Assembly (NCBI GenBank): GCA_003213495.1
Contig: QCMW01000001.1
Location: 874,181 to 926,703 of the forward strand
DNA length: 52,523 nt
Origin: SAR86 cluster bacterium AG-422-O05
GTDB taxonomy: Bacteria; Pseudomonadota; Gammaproteobacteria; Magnimaribacterales; D2472
Direction of reading: 5' to 3'
A program made the translations under genes and the position numbers. How positions within the stretch are numbered: the stretch's first letter is position 1; every line of letters begins with the position of its first letter. The notes under the pieces were generated by a model. The model did no database searches. It was not told the origin of the DNA and saw nothing but the letters and a program-made list of their open reading frames with translations. This document shows positions 50,163 to 52,523 of the stretch, one piece after another.

Positions 50163-51041
50163 ATGAAAAGCATTTTTCAGCGAACTAATTATTTTATTCT
50201 GTTAGCCTCTGGTGCAATGCTTATTGGGTTTGCTCCTATTTTTGTAAAATTAAGTATGCTGTCTTCGTCAGCCATTTCTTTTTATAGAATGATTTTAGCT
50301 CTCCCTTTTTTATTTTTGCTTAATTACATACTTAATAAGAAATTATTATTTAAAGTTAAAAATAAAAAAACAATTTTTTATACAGCGTTGGCTTCGTTGG
50401 CGTTTACAACAGATTTAACCCTATGGCATTACAGTATGGATATCACATCTGTATCAAATGCAACAATTATTGTTAATTCCGCTCCAATATTTGTAGCAAT
50501 TTTATCTTTTGTTTTTTTTAAAGAGAGATTAACCAAAGGGTTTCTTTTATCCTTTTTAGTCACATATATAGGCATAATTGGGCTTATTTATTTTTCAAAT
50601 AATTACGTTAATGGCAAATTACTTGGGGATATATTATGTCTAATAGCAGCTTTGTTTTATGGCATATATTTATTGGTTATTGCTAGACTTGGTAAAGAAA
50701 ACTCTTTGAATATTATTTTTTATACAACTTTTTTCTGTTGTTTGTTTTCAATTATTCCAATGATTATAGAGGGCGATAATATGATTCCGTCTTCAAGCTT
50801 TGAGTGGTTGAATCTAACTCTAATGGCTTTTTTATGTCAGTTTGGTGGACAATACTTTATTACTCATGCTATTGGTAAGATTTCGGTATCGGGTGCATCT
50901 ATTGGACTGCTTATGCAACCTCTTACTGCAACAATCTTAGCAGCAATTATTTTTTCAGAAATTTTAACTTCGTTACAAATTTTATTTGCATTAATAAGTT
51001 TATTTGGAATCTATTTAGCAAGAATTAATTTAAATCAATAA
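50163..51041 (+). CDS. DMT-superfamily permease (EamA domains)
   Basis: 292 residues and 10 helices in two EamA repeats (about 10-140 and 150-290). Typical residues are IGFAPIFVKLSMLSS in the first helix and GKLLGDILCLIAALFYGIYL in the second repeat. The family exports or imports amino acids, nucleotides or drugs; the substrate is not shown. It diverges from xseA across 18 bases. Confidence 0.85.
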   Translation: MKSIFQRTNYFILLASGAMLIGFAPIFVKLSMLSSSAISFYRMILALPFLFLLNYILNKKLLFKVKNKKTIFYTALASLAFTTDLTLWHYSMDITSVSNATIIVNSAPIFVAILSFVFFKERLTKGFLLSFLVTYIGIIGLIYFSNNYVNGKLLGDILCLIAALFYGIYLLVIARLGKENSLNIIFYTTFFCCLFSIIPMIIEGDNMIPSSSFEWLNLTLMAFLCQFGGQYFITHAIGKISVSGASIGLLMQPLTATILAAIIFSEILTSLQILFALISLFGIYLARINLNQ

Positions 51042-51049
51042 AATTTCTT

Positions 51050-51077
51050 TTGTATAGTTCAAATTAATCAATATAAT
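51050..51077 (+). promoter_or_regulatory. Promoter of tRNA-Val(UAC)
   Basis: TTGTAT (51050-51055) and TATAAT (51072-51077) are 16 bases apart, and the tRNA begins 10 bases after the -10. It may also serve tRNA-Asp and the DUF4149 gene. Confidence 0.6.
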
Positions 51078-51086
51078 AGCCTGCGT

Positions 51087-51163
51087 GGGTGATTAGCTCA
51101 GTTTGGTAGAGCATCTCGTTTACACCGAGAGGGTCGGCAGTTCGATCCTGTCATCACCCACCA
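51087..51163 (+). tRNA. tRNA-Val (anticodon UAC)
   Basis: A 77-base tRNA with encoded CCA. Acceptor GGGTGAT/ATCACCC, D arm GCTC...GAGC, anticodon stem TCTCG/CGAGA with loop TTTACAC and anticodon TAC, T arm GGCAG/CTGTC. It has the usual U33, unlike the tRNA-Val at 26933. Confidence 0.96.
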
Positions 51164-51212
51164 TTAAGGTTGAACTTTTAATTAAAATATATATTATTCA
51201 ATCTTTAACAGT

Positions 51213-51287
51213 GGTCCGGTAGTTAAACGGCTATAATTCCGCCCTGTCACGGCGGCGTTCGGGGTTCGATTCCCCGTCGGACCGCCA
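51213..51287 (+). tRNA. tRNA-Asp (anticodon GUC)
   Basis: A 75-base tRNA with encoded CCA. Acceptor GGTCCGG/TCGGACC (one G.T pair), discriminator G, anticodon stem CCGCC/GGCGG with loop CTGTCAC and anticodon GTC, T stem CGGGG/CCCCG. It follows tRNA-Val by 49 bases and precedes the DUF4149 gene by 12. Confidence 0.96.
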
Positions 51288-51299
51288 TTATGAATTGAA

Positions 51300-51707
51300 A
51301 TGAATGCTCTAACTATAAGTCTCCTAATTTTGTGTTACGCATTAATATTGGGAATTATCTTTGCTCAAGTGCTCTTGACTGCACCTGTGGTATTTAAAGT
51401 TCTTGATGAACAGAACGCTGCAAAGTTTTTAAGAAAGATATTTCCAAGATATTATCTTTTATTATTTTTAATTAGTTTGATTGCTCTCTTATTATCGTAT
51501 CTATTTTTTAAAAGCTTCGATATTTATTCTGCAGTTGTTGCTGTTTGTTTTGCCTTTGCTGGATATATTATTATTCCATTAACAAATGCTGCTCGAGATA
51601 GGGGGTGGGATGGTCTTTTCCAATGGCTTCATAATTTTAGTGTTTTTAATACCATAATAATAATGATCATCTCTATAGTTCAAATATTTAGGTTGACCAC
51701 CATCTAA
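51300..51707 (+). CDS. DUF4149 membrane protein
   Basis: 135 residues with four helices (about 4-30, 48-70, 75-96, 112-132). The pattern RKIFPRYYLLLFL and PLTNAARDRGWDGLFQWLHN is that of DUF4149 (TMEM205-like) proteins, whose function is unknown. It starts 12 bases after the tRNA-Asp CCA, so it is probably read through from the tRNA promoter. Confidence 0.7.
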   Translation: MNALTISLLILCYALILGIIFAQVLLTAPVVFKVLDEQNAAKFLRKIFPRYYLLLFLISLIALLLSYLFFKSFDIYSAVVAVCFAFAGYIIIPLTNAARDRGWDGLFQWLHNFSVFNTIIIMIISIVQIFRLTTI

Positions 51708-51715
51708 AAAATATT

Positions 51716-52523
51716 GTGGATTCTTTAAAAAAAGTAGCTGTTTTAGGAGGTGGAAGCTTTGGAACCGTATTAGCAAATCTGGCAGCTTCTAACGGAAATC
51801 AAGTTTCTTTATGGGTAAGAGATGCAGATCAAGCGCTTAGAATTAACTCTGAAGGTGCAAACACTTCTTATCATCCAGAACTTAGATTATCTAATAATAT
51901 TAAGGCTTCTGATAATCTTGAGGAAGTAATGCATGAAGCATCGATTATTTTTATTGCTACTCCAAGTCTCATTTTTGAACAAATTATAACAAGAATTTCA
52001 AATTTCTTAATTGAAGAGGCGTTTATTATCTCATGTACCAAAGGAATTCTTGATAAACCTTTTAGAACTCTATCTGATATTTTATCTGATGAACTAAAAA
52101 ACAAAGTTGGAGTTTTAAGTGGACCCAATTTAGCCAAGGAAATAGCAGATAAAAAAATTGCAGGTACTGTAATTGCAAGTTCCGATGATAAAGTTATTGC
52201 TACAGTTAAAGTAGTATTATCATCTGAACATTTCAAAATTTATTCAAGCAATGATATTCAAGGAGTTGAGCTTGCTGGCGCTCTAAAAAATATCTATGCA
52301 ATTATCTGTGGTATGGCTGAGTCTCTTAAAGTTGGTGAAAATGCATTAGGGCTAATCTTAACAAGAAGCATGGCAGAGATGAGTAGGTTTGCAGTAGCAA
52401 AAGGTGCGAATCCTATTACATTCTTAGGACTAGCAGGGATGGGTGATCTTGTAGCAACATGCACGTCTAAGTTATCTCGAAACTATCAATTAGGCTTTAA
52501 TTTGGGTCAAGATATGACCTTAG
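51716..52523 (+). CDS. gpsA: NAD(P)-dependent glycerol-3-phosphate dehydrogenase, 3'-truncated by window edge
   Basis: The frame begins with GTG at 51716 and reads MDSLKKVAVLGGGSFGTVLA, the Rossmann motif GxGxxGT-like. It goes on with SLWVRD, IIFIATPS, SCTKGIL, LSGPNLAKEIA, and YSSNDIQGVELAGALKNIYA with the catalytic Lys in ALKN, then GLAGMGDLVATCTS, all typical of GpsA. It makes sn-glycerol 3-phosphate for phospholipids. The window ends after 269 codons; about 60 residues are missing. There is no clear Shine-Dalgarno before the GTG. Confidence 0.93.
   Translation, partial: MDSLKKVAVLGGGSFGTVLANLAASNGNQVSLWVRDADQALRINSEGANTSYHPELRLSNNIKASDNLEEVMHEASIIFIATPSLIFEQIITRISNFLIEEAFIISCTKGILDKPFRTLSDILSDELKNKVGVLSGPNLAKEIADKKIAGTVIASSDDKVIATVKVVLSSEHFKIYSSNDIQGVELAGALKNIYAIICGMAESLKVGENALGLILTRSMAEMSRFAVAKGANPITFLGLAGMGDLVATCTSKLSRNYQLGFNLGQDMTL

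Noticed and set aside
51871-52236. A 121-residue minus-strand frame near the end
   Set aside because: It is antisense to gpsA, whose motifs are clear on the + strand.
1-52523. CRISPR array, insertion sequence, integrase, prophage or toxin-antitoxin pair
   Set aside because: No regularly spaced repeats, transposase motifs, att-like direct repeats at the tRNAs or phage genes were found; the T4-like ligase stands alone without phage neighbours.

Overview
The window reads as a strongly AT-rich chromosomal segment of a streamlined marine gammaproteobacterium, most like the SAR86 group. This rests on the smc-zipA-ligase order, the block DUF3108-purN-purM-DUF2066-CDP-alcohol transferase-hda-sppA-DUF2069-wrbA, the oligotroph-type cargo (TonB-dependent receptor, several acyl-CoA dehydrogenases, SDR, P450, alternative oxidase), very short intergenic gaps with many 1-14 base overlaps, and the absence of any insertion sequence, phage block or CRISPR. 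The clade name is an inference from memory of gene content, not from a search.

Layout. 1-4382 (+): the end of smc, then zipA, an ATP-dependent DNA ligase split over two frames where LigA usually sits, and a lytic transglycosylase lipoprotein. 4383-7242 (-): a PreP-like M16C peptidase broken by one frameshift. 7261-9501 (+): two lipoproteins, one an alkylsulfatase-type metallo-beta-lactamase. 9504-11848 (-): a two-subunit acyl-CoA dehydrogenase. 11923-13860 (+): small membrane proteins around tRNA-Leu. 14041-19832 (+): TonB-dependent receptor with an attenuator-like leader, an unrecognised propeller-like protein, cytochrome P450 and an MFS permease, together a plausible uptake-and-oxidation module. 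19829-25518: thioredoxin-like protein, lipoprotein, Ca/Na antiporter, SDR, LysR regulator and a divergent acyl-CoA dehydrogenase. 25523-27725: exonuclease I, a tRNA-Val with an odd anticodon loop, and alternative oxidase. 27725-35839: pseudoazurin, serine hydrolase, SLC13 permease, MscS channel, YwaF-like protein, DsbD-type reductase and an Hsp20 gene with a ROSE-like leader. 36035-40096 (+): two envelope proteins, recX, dnaX, recR, dcd. 40082-50144: DUF3108, purN and purM (-), DUF2066, phosphatidyltransferase and hda (+), sppA, DUF2069 and wrbA (-), a TlpA-like lipoprotein (+), M23 peptidase and xseA (-). 50163-52523 (+): DMT permease, tRNA-Val, tRNA-Asp, DUF4149 and the start of gpsA.

How the genes relate. 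Chromosome upkeep is well represented (SMC, ligase, ExoI, ExoVII, RecX, DnaX, RecR, Hda), as are nucleotide synthesis (Dcd, PurN, PurM), envelope and redox quality control (lytic transglycosylase, M23, SppA, DsbD, TlpA-like, Hsp20) and lipid or small-molecule oxidation (three acyl-CoA dehydrogenase subunits, SDR, P450).

The points most worth a second look are an SMC that appears to lack its hinge, a split ATP-dependent ligase at the LigA site, single-base frame disruptions in three otherwise well-conserved genes, a TonB-receptor leader built like an attenuator, a ROSE-like RNA thermometer before hsp20, A10/A9 slip sites in dnaX placed to make a gamma form, a tRNA-Val with C33, and promoters that imply leaderless mRNAs. 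No stretch longer than 300 bases lacks a gene.
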